From positions 1 through 64,000 of the forward strand of contig CAYYHG010000001.1 of assembly GCA_964471665.1 (NCBI GenBank): a stretch of 64,000 nt of DNA, read 5' to 3'. The notes beneath the pieces are model-generated. The model made no database searches, was not told the origin of the DNA, and worked only from the letters and a program-made list of their open reading frames with translations. Both the position numbers and the translations under genes were made by a program. Every line of letters begins with the position of its first letter. The first letter of the stretch is position 1. Positions 32,802-41,284 of this stretch are shown here, piece after piece. The DNA is from SW-9-67-25 sp964471665 (GTDB lineage Archaea; Halobacteriota; Halobacteria; Halobacteriales; Haloarculaceae).

Positions 32802-35061
32802 CCCCCTCGGCTTCAGGTTCGGGTTCGGGTTCGGCCTCGGCCGTCCCCGCGGCGCCGCCGCCGTGCTTGTAGTACTCCATGGCGCTGGCCCGTTCGCGCA
32901 ACTGGCCGACGACGCCCTCGGGGAACTGGACGACGGTCAGGATGACGACGGCCCCGAGGACGATCAACTGGACACCAGGAAAGAACGTGTCGATCTGCAA
33001 CACGAGCGCCCAGAGCCCGAACGCGCCCAGCACGGGGCCGGCGACGGTGCCGGTCCCGCCGAGAAACGCCATCACGATGAACTCGACGTTCCAGGCAGTG
33101 TTGAACGCCTGCTGTGGGTCGACGAAGGTGTTGTACGGTGCCCACATGGCGCCGACGAGTCCGGTGAACAGCGCCGCCAGCATCCACGCGGCCGTCTTGT
33201 AGTAGGTCGTGTTGATTCCCATCGCAATCGCTTTCTCCTCGTCGTCACGGATGGTGTTGAGGACGTAGCCAAACCGGGAGTCGAGCAGGTAGTAGACGAC
33301 CGCAATCTCCGCGACGAGTGTGGCGAGGATGGTGTAGTAGAACAGCGACTGGGGTGGCACGTCGAGCAGAATGATGCCGTCGGGACCGCCCGTGATATCG
33401 AGGTTGCGTGCCACCTGGATGGCGACCAGCAACACGCCGAGCGTGGCGATGGCGAAGTACCCGCCCCGCAATCGCAGTACGAGCAGTCCGATGACGGCAG
33501 CGAAGACGAGTGCCGCGAGCCCGGCAGCGACGAACGATACCCCCAGATTGACGCCGTAGGTCTTGAACAGGATTGCGCTGGTGTACGCGCCGACGCCGAA
33601 AAAGGCCATGTTCCCGAAGCTCGGGTAGCCGGTCTGGCCGCCCACCAGGTCCCAGGACAGCGCCAGCACGCCGAAGATGTACAGCTGGATCGCGACGGTC
33701 GTCCAGAACTGGCCGAGCAGGCCCGCCGCCTTGACCGCGACGGTCACGACGGTGAAAACGCCCAGCAACGCCCAGCCGTAGCGTTCGGCGACGTCGAGCA
33801 CCTGCCGTGCCCGGTCGAGTGCGCCGTCCCAGAGGATTGCCAGCGCACCGACGACGAGTACCAGTGCGGACGTGTCGGTGGCCGGGAGCGGCCCACGCAA
33901 CTGGAGCAGCGCCAGGAGTGTGACGACGATCCCGAACAGCGCCCACAGCCGCTCGCCGTCGAAGACGGACGCCCAGACGAGCGCAAGAACTCCGGCGGGT
34001 GCCAACAGCGTCGCCCACACCGCGAGCGACACGACGCCGATCACGTCGAGGGCGTAGAGAGCGACGGCCGCCGCGATGGCGAGGCCGCCGGCAGCGATCA
34101 GGACGTACTCCCGGATGGAGTCCGGCGTTTCTGGGAGCAGGGACGAACCCGCGCGGGTTCCCTCCTCGTCGCTCTCGATCGACTGGCCGAACAGTCCGCT
34201 GGGCTTGACGACCAGCAGGACGATGAGCAGCGAGAAGCTCACTGCCAGTGTCCACGTAGAACTGATGAATCCAGTGACGAGTTCCTCGACAGTCCCGAGT
34301 GCCAGGCCACCGATGAGCGCGCCGGGAATCGAGCCGATGCCGCCGAACACGACGATGACGAAGCTCTTCAGCGTGAAGATGAGCCCCATCTGGGGGCGGA
34401 GGCTGAGGATCATCCCGACGAAGGCGCCGGCGCCGCCGGCGATAGCTGCCGAGAGTCCGAACGTGACCGCCCGGGTATGTTCCACGTCGATGCCGACGAG
34501 TTCCGACGCCTGCGGATTCTGGGCCACGGCGCGTATCGCCCGCCCCCGGCGTGTCCGCTGGAGGTACACCCACAGAAGCGCGGTGAGCGTGAGCGCACCC
34601 GCGAACGCGATCAGCTTCAGCTTCGGGACAACGATTCCGGCGATCCGCATCGACGGGTCGGCGATGGCAACCTGAATACTCCGCGGATCGGCCGACCACG
34701 CCAGAATCGCGAGTTGCTGGATCGCGATACTGATCCCGAAGGTGATCAGAAGCGTCATGAAGACGTTCCTGTCGGTGACCTGCTGGACGAGGATCCGCTG
34801 GATTAGATACCCGACAGCGTACAGCACCGCGACCACGACCGGAATGCTGGCGAGCGCGACGGTGAGTGAGGCGTCACTGCCGGCGGCAAACTGGACGACC
34901 CAGTAGCTCGTGTAGCCGCCGAGCATCACCATCTCGCCGTGCGCGAGGTTGATGATGTCGACGACGCCCCAGATCAGCGCGAACCCGACGGCGACCGTCG
35001 CGAACAGCGCCCCGACCAGCAGCCCGTTGACGGCGAACTGGACGAATTCCTGGACGACCAT
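32791..35061 (-). CDS. Fused LivH-LivM permease of branched-chain amino-acid-type ABC transporter
   Basis: 756 residues combining both permeases. Residues about 1-290 are LivH-like (VDIINLAHGEMVMLGGYTSY, GIDVEHTRAVTFGLSAAIAG, VFGGIGSIPGALIGG). A linker with several extra hydrophobic helices (about 300-440) follows. Residues about 450-730 are LivM-like (GQTGYPSFGNMAFFGVGAYT, RLRGGYFAIATLGV, RDDEEKAIAMGINTTYYKT, AFLGGTGTVAGPVLGA). The C-terminus is an acidic Pro/Glu tail (EPEPEPEAEGGAD). Separate livH and livM genes are usual, so this is a gene fusion that fixes the permease heterodimer. It lies between livK and livG. Confidence 0.9.
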   Translation of the reverse strand: MVVQEFVQFAVNGLLVGALFATVAVGFALIWGVVDIINLAHGEMVMLGGYTSYWVVQFAAGSDASLTVALASIPVVVAVLYAVGYLIQRILVQQVTDRNVFMTLLITFGISIAIQQLAILAWSADPRSIQVAIADPSMRIAGIVVPKLKLIAFAGALTLTALLWVYLQRTRRGRAIRAVAQNPQASELVGIDVEHTRAVTFGLSAAIAGGAGAFVGMILSLRPQMGLIFTLKSFVIVVFGGIGSIPGALIGGLALGTVEELVTGFISSTWTLAVSFSLLIVLLVVKPSGLFGQSIESDEEGTRAGSSLLPETPDSIREYVLIAAGGLAIAAAVALYALDVIGVVSLAVWATLLAPAGVLALVWASVFDGERLWALFGIVVTLLALLQLRGPLPATDTSALVLVVGALAILWDGALDRARQVLDVAERYGWALLGVFTVVTVAVKAAGLLGQFWTTVAIQLYIFGVLALSWDLVGGQTGYPSFGNMAFFGVGAYTSAILFKTYGVNLGVSFVAAGLAALVFAAVIGLLVLRLRGGYFAIATLGVLLVAIQVARNLDITGGPDGIILLDVPPQSLFYYTILATLVAEIAVVYYLLDSRFGYVLNTIRDDEEKAIAMGINTTYYKTAAWMLAALFTGLVGAMWAPYNTFVDPQQAFNTAWNVEFIVMAFLGGTGTVAGPVLGAFGLWALVLQIDTFFPGVQLIVLGAVVILTVVQFPEGVVGQLRERASAMEYYKHGGGAAGTAEAEPEPEPEAEGGAD

Positions 35062-35067
35062 CCGTCC

Positions 35068-36435
35068 CTACCGGTCCGACCAGGGCGGCGTCGGGTAGAT
35101 GGGTTCGGACTGGCGGGCCGCCTCCGGGTAGACGATCTGCTTTCCGGGGTCTGGCTGCCACTGGTAGACGATCATGTTCTTGTTGATGACACCGTTGTCT
35201 GCGAACGCGACCGTGCCGTAGGCCGTCGGGAACTCCAGTTCGCGGATCGTATCCCGAACCGCCAGCGGCGACAGTTCGTCGGTGTCCTCGAAGGCGCGGA
35301 CGAACGTCTCGACGACACCGACGCCGGCGGCGTTGTGGTAGTCGGGCGTGTAGTCGAACCGTTCCTCGTGGGCGTCGACGTACTCCGCGGTCGAGCCGAA
35401 CACGGGGTCCGAGAAGTTGGCGTTGACCGCCCACGAACTCGGTCCGTACCAGTAGTTGCCCTTGGCGCCGGACTGTTCTTTGAAGCTGTCGGTCAGGCTC
35501 CCGACCGTGGCCATCGCCGCGTCGACGTTGACGTCCTGGCTCTCCATCTGGTCGGCTGCGATGACCGCGTGCTTCTGGTGGGCGGTGAGCAACAGGATGT
35601 CGGCGTCGTTGTCCCGGACCCGCCCGAGGTTCGTCGAGAGATCCGACGTCTCGGTGGGGAACTCCCGGTCGACGATGAGTTCCATGCCGTCCGTGTTCTC
35701 TATCTTGGTCCGTGCGCCCGCCGCACTCGACGTGCTGAACGTGTCGTCCTCCGAGAGCAACGCCACGTCCAGTGCTCCCGATGCCCGTTCCGACACCATG
35801 TCGATGAAGCTCAGGGGATACTTGTCGGCCGTCGGCAACAGTCCGAAGATCCACTCGTTGCCCTGGCTGAAAATCTCCGGACTCGCACCGCCGCCCTCGA
35901 CCATCGGAAGCTGGTTGTTCGCCGCGACCGCGCTGGCCGGCAGCGTCACTGTGCTCGAGTACGGTCCAAGGAGGTACTCGACGCCCTCCTGGTCGATGAG
36001 TTCCTGGTAGATTGCCCGCGACTTGGAGGCGTCGGTCTCGTCGTCCCTGAGGACCATCTCCAGCTCGTAGGTGTTGCCGTCGCCGGCCTCGACACCGCCT
36101 GCCTCGTTGATCCGCTGGATGGTCTGTTCGTAGGAATCTCTGTAGAGTTGCCCGAGGTCGGCGTTGTCTCCAGAGAGGCTCATCGATCCGCCGAGCTGGA
36201 TCACCTGCATACCGCCGTTGTCTGTCGATCCACCGTCGTCCATGTCATCGCCGCCATCGCCGCCGTCGCCGCCGTCGCCGCCGTCGCCGCCGTCTTCGCC
36301 GTCGCCACCGCCGTCTTCGCCGTCGCCGCCGCCATCCCCACCGTCACCTGCACACCCCGCGAGTCCGGTCAGTCCAACCACACCTGCGCTACCGGCAAGC
36401 GTTACGAACGTCCGCCTGTCGTGCTCTCGAGTCAT
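35068..36435 (-). CDS. livK: Branched-chain amino-acid-type ABC transporter substrate-binding lipoprotein
   Basis: 455 residues from ATG 36435. A Tat signal, HDRRTFVTLAGSAGVVGLTG, and lipobox LAGC give a lipid-anchored exported protein. A Gly/Asp low-complexity tether (GDGGDGGGDGEDGG and more) is followed by a type I binding-protein fold: QLGGSMSLSGDNADLGQLYR, EYLLGPYSSTVTLPASAV, and FTYTPDYH-like aromatic segments near the C-terminus. It delivers its ligand to the LivHM-G-F system encoded just downstream. It shares the tether design with the orphan protein at 1053-2435. Confidence 0.9.
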   Translation of the reverse strand: MTREHDRRTFVTLAGSAGVVGLTGLAGCAGDGGDGGGDGEDGGGDGEDGGDGGDGGDGGDGGDDMDDGGSTDNGGMQVIQLGGSMSLSGDNADLGQLYRDSYEQTIQRINEAGGVEAGDGNTYELEMVLRDDETDASKSRAIYQELIDQEGVEYLLGPYSSTVTLPASAVAANNQLPMVEGGGASPEIFSQGNEWIFGLLPTADKYPLSFIDMVSERASGALDVALLSEDDTFSTSSAAGARTKIENTDGMELIVDREFPTETSDLSTNLGRVRDNDADILLLTAHQKHAVIAADQMESQDVNVDAAMATVGSLTDSFKEQSGAKGNYWYGPSSWAVNANFSDPVFGSTAEYVDAHEERFDYTPDYHNAAGVGVVETFVRAFEDTDELSPLAVRDTIRELEFPTAYGTVAFADNGVINKNMIVYQWQPDPGKQIVYPEAARQSEPIYPTPPWSDR

Positions 36436-36484
36436 TGTGTGCTCCACGGATATCTGATCCGTGGAAATCACATCAAACTTCGGG

Positions 36485-36492
36485 TATATAAA
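36485..36492 (-). promoter_or_regulatory. Probable TATA box of the liv operon
   Basis: On the minus strand GGTTTATATACCC lies about 50-57 bp upstream of the livK ATG. It is the clearest TATA-like octamer in the 330-bp gene-free stretch between livK and the SDR gene. The rest of that stretch is filled by the two inverted-repeat elements at 36570 and 36679. Confidence 0.55.
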
Positions 36493-36569
36493 CCGACACA
36501 GCCTTTTTTACTTCGGTGAAAAAGTGTCTTCTCCGACTGGACGCCCCGAACCCCGCCTCCAGTCGACGG

Positions 36570-36653
36570 TGATACTGTCGGCTACAAGCCCGTGAGTAAT
36601 TTCGACCTCCCGTGGAGTCGAATATCTCCACGTCGTTATGGCCGGCAGTATGA
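36570..36653. mobile_element. Miniature inverted-repeat element, family A, copy 2 (TSD TGA)
   Basis: A 78-bp element (36573-36650) with ends TACTGTCGGCTACAA and TTATGGCCGGCAGTA, flanked by TGA on both sides. It is diverged from copy 1 in the stem and in the core (GACCTCCCGTGGAGTC). It lies about 135 bp upstream of the livK start, beyond the TATA box. Here the TGA is not part of a gene. Confidence 0.78.
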
Positions 36654-36678
36654 GCCCCTATGACTGGCCTCGCGGAGC

Positions 36679-36764
36679 TCATAGGGACGGTTGTAGTTCT
36701 TTACCGGATCACCCGCACGACGACGGGCGGTTGTCCTGGAAAACGGCTACAACCGTCCCTATCA
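36679..36764. mobile_element. Miniature inverted-repeat element, family C, copy 1 (TSD TCA)
   Basis: An 80-bp element (36682-36761) with perfect 15-bp terminal repeats TAGGGACGGTTGTAG / CTACAACCGTCCCTA, flanked by TCA at 36679-36681 and 36762-36764. The right TCA is, on the minus strand, the TGA stop of the SDR gene. The copy at 45603-45688, read on the other strand, differs at only two positions that I can find. Confidence 0.85.
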
Positions 36765-37706
36765 CTGGAATTCGTACGCTATCCCTGTCAGCTCTTCGCT
36801 TCTGTCCCACAGCCTCTTCGCGTCACGTTCGTCGTACGACGCTTCGTTGGACGATTGCCTCTCGGGTGTTCCGCGCATATTCATGAACCCACCTGGTCCG
36901 TAGTAGTCACCGCCCTGCACGTCGGGGGCGGTCGACGCATACAGCAACGGTAACGCGCCCTTCTGGGCCGATTGGCCGACGATCGCGTTGGCAACTTTCA
37001 TCAGTCCCAGGCGCACCGTCGATCCCTCCTGTTTCGGGCCGCGGTACTGGAGGTTCGTCGCCGCATACCCCGGGTGGCAGGCAACGCTAATCGTTTCAGT
37101 GATGTCGACCGCCTCCAGTCGACGCTGGAGCTCGTAGGCAAACAGGAGGTTGGCCAGCTTGCTCTGGCCGTAGGCTTCCCACTTCCCGTAGGACTGTTCG
37201 CGGTGAAGATCGTCGAAATTGACCTCGCCGGATTCGTGTGCGCCACTGGAGTGGGTGACGATCCGGCTCTCGCCCTCGCTCCCGACGAGCAGATCCAGCA
37301 AGAGGCCCGTCAGTGCAAAGTGACCGAGGTGGTTCACGCCGAGTTGTTTTTCGAAGCCGTCTTCGGTCTCTTGCCGTGGGATAGCCATCACGCCGGCGTT
37401 GTTACAGAGGATGTCGATGGCGTCGTAGTCCTGATTGACGCCGGTAGCGAAGGATTCGATCGAATCGAGAGACGCGAGGTCACACTGCCGAACGTTCAGG
37501 ACGGACCCGGTGTTGCCGAGGCTGTCCCGGATGTCGGTCGCTGCCTGTCGGCCCCGGTCTGTGCTTCGGCAGGCCATGATCACGGTCGCGCCGTTGGCCG
37601 CGAAGGCTCTGGTCGCCTCGAAGCCCAGTCCGCTGTTGGCTCCCGTGACGAGGACGGTTTTGTCCGCGCAATCCGGCATCTGGTCCACAGTCCACGATGC
37701 TGGCAT
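36762..37706 (-). CDS. Short-chain dehydrogenase/reductase
   Basis: 314 residues. A Rossmann fold with TVLVTGANSGLGFEATRAFA (TGxxxGxG), a CRST segment after beta 2 that may favour NADP, NNAGVMA, SSGAHESG and the catalytic YGQSKLANLLFAYE (Y-x3-K). It resembles the retinol dehydrogenase/protochlorophyllide-reductase-like group of long SDRs found in haloarchaea. The substrate is unknown. The C-terminus LTGIAYEFQ ends in the TGA that is the target duplication of the family C element. Upstream on the same strand is a membrane winged-helix regulator. Confidence 0.87.
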   Translation of the reverse strand: MPASWTVDQMPDCADKTVLVTGANSGLGFEATRAFAANGATVIMACRSTDRGRQAATDIRDSLGNTGSVLNVRQCDLASLDSIESFATGVNQDYDAIDILCNNAGVMAIPRQETEDGFEKQLGVNHLGHFALTGLLLDLLVGSEGESRIVTHSSGAHESGEVNFDDLHREQSYGKWEAYGQSKLANLLFAYELQRRLEAVDITETISVACHPGYAATNLQYRGPKQEGSTVRLGLMKVANAIVGQSAQKGALPLLYASTAPDVQGGDYYGPGGFMNMRGTPERQSSNEASYDERDAKRLWDRSEELTGIAYEFQ

Positions 37707-37729
37707 TAGCGCACGTACGGTCTCAAGGC

Positions 37730-37806
37730 TTATACTGTCGGCTATAACTTCGTCCAGATGTTCCCCAGCCGGGGTGTCAATATTCTTCAGAGATTATGAA
37801 TTATCG
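37730..37806. mobile_element. Decayed miniature inverted-repeat element, family A, copy 3 (inverted)
   Basis: The left end TTA + TACTGTCGGCTATAACTTCG matches family A in reverse orientation, and the core TTCCCCAGCCGGGGTGTC aligns with that of copy 1. The right arm is eroded (CAGAGATTATGAATTATCG), so no clean target duplication can be defined. It lies 23 bp upstream of the SDR start and probably overlaps its promoter region. Confidence 0.6.
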
Positions 37807-37864
37807 TGGAGGGCCGAAGCGAATCGTGGAGGGCCGAAGCGAATCGGGGCGGACCGAAACGAGT
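37805..37864. repeat. 20-bp tandem repeat
   Basis: The 20-mer CGTGGAGGGCCGAAGCGAAT occurs twice without change (37805-37824, 37825-37844), and a third, diverged unit (CGGGGCGGACCGAAACGAGT) follows. It lies between the decayed family A element and the end of the winged-helix regulator gene. Whether it encodes part of a small peptide or is a binding-site array is unknown. Confidence 0.8.
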
Positions 37865-37929
37865 CGGCGCACTCCGGGCTACGAGGGGGAACAAAAAGTA
37901 GCCGGCGGAGACTCAAAGAGCAGTTTGAG

Positions 37930-38736
37930 CTACTGGCCCAGGTACCAGACGGCGGCGACGACCGCGAGCACGAAGGCGCCGCCGGCGAAAAAGAGCAGTC
38001 CCGGCGGCAGGCTGGCGGCGGCCCCGACGGTCCCGTCGACGGCCTCCGGTGCCGGCGTGGAGGTGGCCACCGGTTCGGGAGTCACAGTCGGCGTGGCCAT
38101 CGGTTCGGGAGTCGCTGTCGCGGTCACCTCTTCGGTCGGGGTTTCGAGTGTCTCGGGTGCCGGCGTCTCCGTCGCCTCTGCTGTGTCATCGCCCGTGACG
38201 CCGCCGCCGTCGCCGCCGTCCGCTCCGCTGGCGTCACCGTCGCCGACCGCGCCGCTATCGTCGCCAGCGCCGTCTCCGGCAGGGGTGTCGACCGAGAGGT
38301 CCCGGCCGAACAGTGCCTGGATTGCGAGGCTGGCGGCCGCGAGGGCGCCCAGCGCGCCGACGAGGCGCTGGAGTGCCGATCGGAGGACAGAGCCTTCCTC
38401 CTGGTCGCCGGCGAAGATGACCAGCGGCTGGTCGGCCGCCGCGTAGACGTCCATCTCCCGGCCCTTCGCGGAGTAGGCGGTGTCGACCACCTCGACGGCA
38501 CCCGCCGACTCGAGGTTCTCGAGATGGTACTGGGCGTTCTGGAGAGACGTGTCCACCCGCTCTGCGAGTTCGGACGGCGGTGCGGGGTCGTCGTGGACCT
38601 CGGCGAGGAGATTCCGAGCCGTCTCTGAGGACAGCGCGGACAGCACCTCCTCGGCGTCTTCGCTGTCGACACCGATCACGCGTGGTTCGGTGTCCTCCGC
38701 AGGAGACGCGTCGGGTCTGGAGGGCAGGAGCGACAT
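37930..38736 (-). CDS. Membrane-anchored winged-helix (ArsR-like) regulator
   Basis: 268 residues. The N-terminal 100 residues form a winged helix: DAEEVLSALSSETARNLLAEV, PSELAERVDTSLQNAQYHLENLESAGAV and a wing with TAYSAKGREMDVY. A first hydrophobic helix (about 123-143) is followed by a long Asp/Gly/Thr/Pro-rich linker with repeated TPEPxATPT motifs. A C-terminal helix (LPPGLLFFAGGAFVLAVVAAV) completes the protein. This layout, a cytoplasmic DNA-binding head joined to an extracellular Thr/Pro-rich stalk with a second anchor, suggests a membrane-tethered transcription factor that senses the cell surface. Its target is unknown. The SDR gene downstream on the same strand is a candidate. Confidence 0.8.
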   Translation of the reverse strand: MSLLPSRPDASPAEDTEPRVIGVDSEDAEEVLSALSSETARNLLAEVHDDPAPPSELAERVDTSLQNAQYHLENLESAGAVEVVDTAYSAKGREMDVYAAADQPLVIFAGDQEEGSVLRSALQRLVGALGALAAASLAIQALFGRDLSVDTPAGDGAGDDSGAVGDGDASGADGGDGGGVTGDDTAEATETPAPETLETPTEEVTATATPEPMATPTVTPEPVATSTPAPEAVDGTVGAAASLPPGLLFFAGGAFVLAVVAAVWYLGQ

Positions 38737-38832
38737 TGCTGGCGCGTTGTCGGGCCGCTGTGATTAGTCTTTTCTGACGAACCGACCGGTCCCGGCGAAA
38801 CCACTTTGCTTGCCCCCTCCCTATCCGGGAGC

Positions 38833-38973
38833 ATGGTCGACCTGATACTGTACGGGATCCTCGCTATCATCCTGCTTTTCGTTTTCTTCGCGTATCTGAT
38901 GCTCCGCCGGACGGTGACCGGGTTCAAAGAGGGAGTCGAGGATGGAACCAGGGACGGGCAGCGGCGCAGGTAG
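38833..38973 (+). CDS. Small single-pass membrane protein (46 aa)
   Basis: An ATG at 38833 opens 46 codons ending TAG at 38971-38973. The product starts MVDLILYGILAIILLFVFFA, one strong membrane helix, followed by YLMLRRTVTGFKEGVEDG and a basic tail. The basic positive-inside tail, GC-rich third positions and location just upstream of the aminopeptidase gene support a real gene. It is of the size and type of small haloarchaeal proteins of unknown function. Confidence 0.6.
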   Translation: MVDLILYGILAIILLFVFFAYLMLRRTVTGFKEGVEDGTRDGQRRR

Positions 38974-39024
38974 GCTCAACCCGAACCCACAACTGGTTTG
39001 CGCGTGCCGTCCACACGGGGATAT

Positions 39025-40107
39025 ATGGACCCGCGCATCCGCGAACACGCCACGGTGATCGCAGACCACTCGGTCGACCTCCAGCCCGGCGACGACGTGG
39101 TTGTCGTCGCGCCGCCACAGGCAGCGGATCTGGTCGTCGCACTCCACGAAGTCCTCGGTGACCGGGGCGCGAACCCGCTCGTCGTCAGCGGCAACGACCG
39201 CTTCCAGCGGGCATATCTCCGTGCCGCAGACGACTTCGAGACGCCAGACCACGAGATGGCGCTCGTCGAGGGCGCCGACGTCTACATCGCGATCCGTGCG
39301 AACGCGAACGTCACCGAAACCAGCGACGTCGCCCCCGAGACCAACGCCGCCTACCGGAAGGCAAAGCGACCGATCCTGGACGAACGCCTCTCCAAGCGGT
39401 GGTGTCTCACCCAGTATCCCGCCCCCGCGAACGCACAGCTCGCGGAGATGTCCACCGAAGCCTACGAGGACTTCGTCTGGGACGCTATCAACAAAGACTG
39501 GGAGGCCGTCCGCGAACACCAGTCCCAGATGGTCGAGATCCTCGACGGCGCCGACGAGGTCCGTATCCGGTCGGGCGGGACCACCGACGTCACGATGTCT
39601 GTCGCCGGCAACCCCACACTCAACGACTACGGCGAGAAGAACCTGCCCGGCGGCGAGGTGTTCACCGCGCCGCTCCCCGACTCGGTCGACGGTGAGGTCC
39701 TGTTCGACAAACCCCTCTACCACCAGGGCCGGGAGGTGACCGACGTCTCGCTCACCTTCGGCGACGGCGAAGTTGTCGACCACAGCGCCGACAAGAACGA
39801 ACACGTGTTGACCGAAGTGTTGAACACCGACGAGGGCGCCAGCCGACTGGGCGAACTGGGAATCGGCATGAACCGCGACATCGACCAGTTCACGTACAAT
39901 ATGCTCTTTGACGAGAAAATGGGCGACACCGTCCACATGGCCGTCGGACGGGCCTACGAGGACACCGTCGGCGAGGACAACGAGCAAAACGAGTCTGCGG
40001 TTCACGTGGACATGATCGTGGACATGAGCGAGGATTCGACCATCGAGGTGGACGGGGACGTCGTCCAGCGGGACGGGACCTTCCGGTTCGAAGACGGCGA
40101 CCTCTAA
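39025..40107 (+). CDS. Aminopeptidase, M29 (thermophilic aminopeptidase) family
   Basis: 360 residues from ATG 39025, within an ATATATGG context. M29 features: the N-terminal substrate-binding domain (MDPRIREHATVIADHSVDLQ, PGDDVVVVAPPQAADLVVAL), GGTTDVTMSVAG, the metal-ligand segment NLPGGEVFTAPLPDSVDGEV, a Glu/His region around LGELGIGMN and the final HVDMIVDM. It is a cytoplasmic metallo-aminopeptidase that trims peptides. It stands as a single gene between the small membrane protein and thiM, all on the same strand. Confidence 0.9.
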   Translation: MDPRIREHATVIADHSVDLQPGDDVVVVAPPQAADLVVALHEVLGDRGANPLVVSGNDRFQRAYLRAADDFETPDHEMALVEGADVYIAIRANANVTETSDVAPETNAAYRKAKRPILDERLSKRWCLTQYPAPANAQLAEMSTEAYEDFVWDAINKDWEAVREHQSQMVEILDGADEVRIRSGGTTDVTMSVAGNPTLNDYGEKNLPGGEVFTAPLPDSVDGEVLFDKPLYHQGREVTDVSLTFGDGEVVDHSADKNEHVLTEVLNTDEGASRLGELGIGMNRDIDQFTYNMLFDEKMGDTVHMAVGRAYEDTVGEDNEQNESAVHVDMIVDMSEDSTIEVDGDVVQRDGTFRFEDGDL

Positions 40108-40174
40108 CTCCCGCGTGTGCGGTCGCCCGCGTCATCGCCATCGGTAAACCGCTCGGTGACCAACGGATCACAGC

Positions 40175-41005
40175 ATGACTGGTCTCGCACTGGATCTCGA
40201 CGAGGGACTCGCGGCCGTCGCCGGAGCCCAGCCACTCGTCCACGCGCTCACCAACAGCGTCACGACCAACGACGTGGCACAGGTCGTCCTCCACTGGGGA
40301 GGCCTGCCGGTCATGTCCCAGGACGACCGCGAGGTCGCCGACATGGTCGCCGCGGCGGCGGCCTGCCTGCTCAACACGGGAACCCTCGACGCGACGAGCG
40401 AGGAAACGATGGTGCGGGCGGGCGAGGCAGCCGCCGAACACGGCGTCCCGGTGGTTCTCGATCCGGTCGGGGCCGGCGCGACGCCCACCCGGAGCCGCGT
40501 CGCCCGGCGGTTCGCGACCGGCCTCGATCCGGCGGTGATCAAGGGCAACGACGGCGAAGTGACGGCGCTCGCGGGCGAGGACGCGGCCGTGCGGGGCGTC
40601 GAATCGGTCGGCGAGTACGCCGACGTCGCCGAAACTGCACACGCCTGCGCACGCGAGTTCGACACTGTCGTCGTCGCGTCGGGCGCGACCGACATCGTGG
40701 CGACCACCGACGCCGCCTTCGAAGTCCGTGCGGGCCATCCGAAGATGGGTGCGGTCGTCGGCACGGGCTGTATGCTCGGCGCCACGATCGCCGCGTTCGC
40801 CGGCGTCGTCGACGACCCCGGACGCGCCGCTGTACTCGGGACGGTCGCGTTCGGACTGGCCGGTGAAGCAGCCGCCGACGGCGCCTTCGGTTCCTACCAC
40901 GGCCCTGCGAGCTACCACACCGCGTTCCTCGACGCGGTCGCTGGACTTGACGACGCCGCAGTCGACGACCCCGACACGCGCGTCGATCGCGTCCTCCAGT
41001 CCTGA
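40175..41005 (+). CDS. thiM: Hydroxyethylthiazole kinase
   Basis: 276 residues. Ribokinase-fold ThiM motifs: PLVHALTNSVTTNDVAQVVL, LPVMSQDDREVADM, VLDPVGAGATPTRS, VIKGNDGEVTAL and GAVVGTGCMLGATIAAFAG with the catalytic Cys. It phosphorylates the thiazole precursor in thiamine salvage. No thiE or thiD gene adjoins, and no TPP riboswitch-like structure is seen in the 68-bp leader. Its TGA stop (41003-41005) is the left target duplication of a family A element. Confidence 0.92.
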   Translation: MTGLALDLDEGLAAVAGAQPLVHALTNSVTTNDVAQVVLHWGGLPVMSQDDREVADMVAAAAACLLNTGTLDATSEETMVRAGEAAAEHGVPVVLDPVGAGATPTRSRVARRFATGLDPAVIKGNDGEVTALAGEDAAVRGVESVGEYADVAETAHACAREFDTVVVASGATDIVATTDAAFEVRAGHPKMGAVVGTGCMLGATIAAFAGVVDDPGRAAVLGTVAFGLAGEAAADGAFGSYHGPASYHTAFLDAVAGLDDAAVDDPDTRVDRVLQS

Positions 41006-41084
41006 TACTGCCGGTAATAAGCCCGTGAGTAATTTCGATCCCGTGGGGTCGAATATCTCCACGTCGTTATGGCCGGCAGTATGA
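41003..41084. mobile_element. Miniature inverted-repeat element, family A, copy 4 (TSD TGA)
   Basis: A 76-bp element (41006-41081), ends TACTGCCGGTAATAA and TTATGGCCGGCAGTA, flanked by TGA at 41003-41005 (thiM stop) and 41082-41084. Its core is closer to copy 2 than to copy 1. The following 200 bp to the convergent PrsW-like gene hold nothing I recognise. Confidence 0.78.
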
Positions 41085-41284
41085 GAGGGAGCTGTCTGAC
41101 GACGACTGTTCGGCCGACCAGTATCTGCCACACAGTCAGCACTCGTTTTATCGACTGTGATAGAAGTCTCCGACCCTGAACGGGCAGACACGGCAGCCCC
41201 TGTTCCCGGATCGGTCGTCGCCTTCCTCTCGGTGACGAACGCGCTGCCCGGCGTCGGCGCCGGTGCCTTCGGCGTGTCCGGCGT

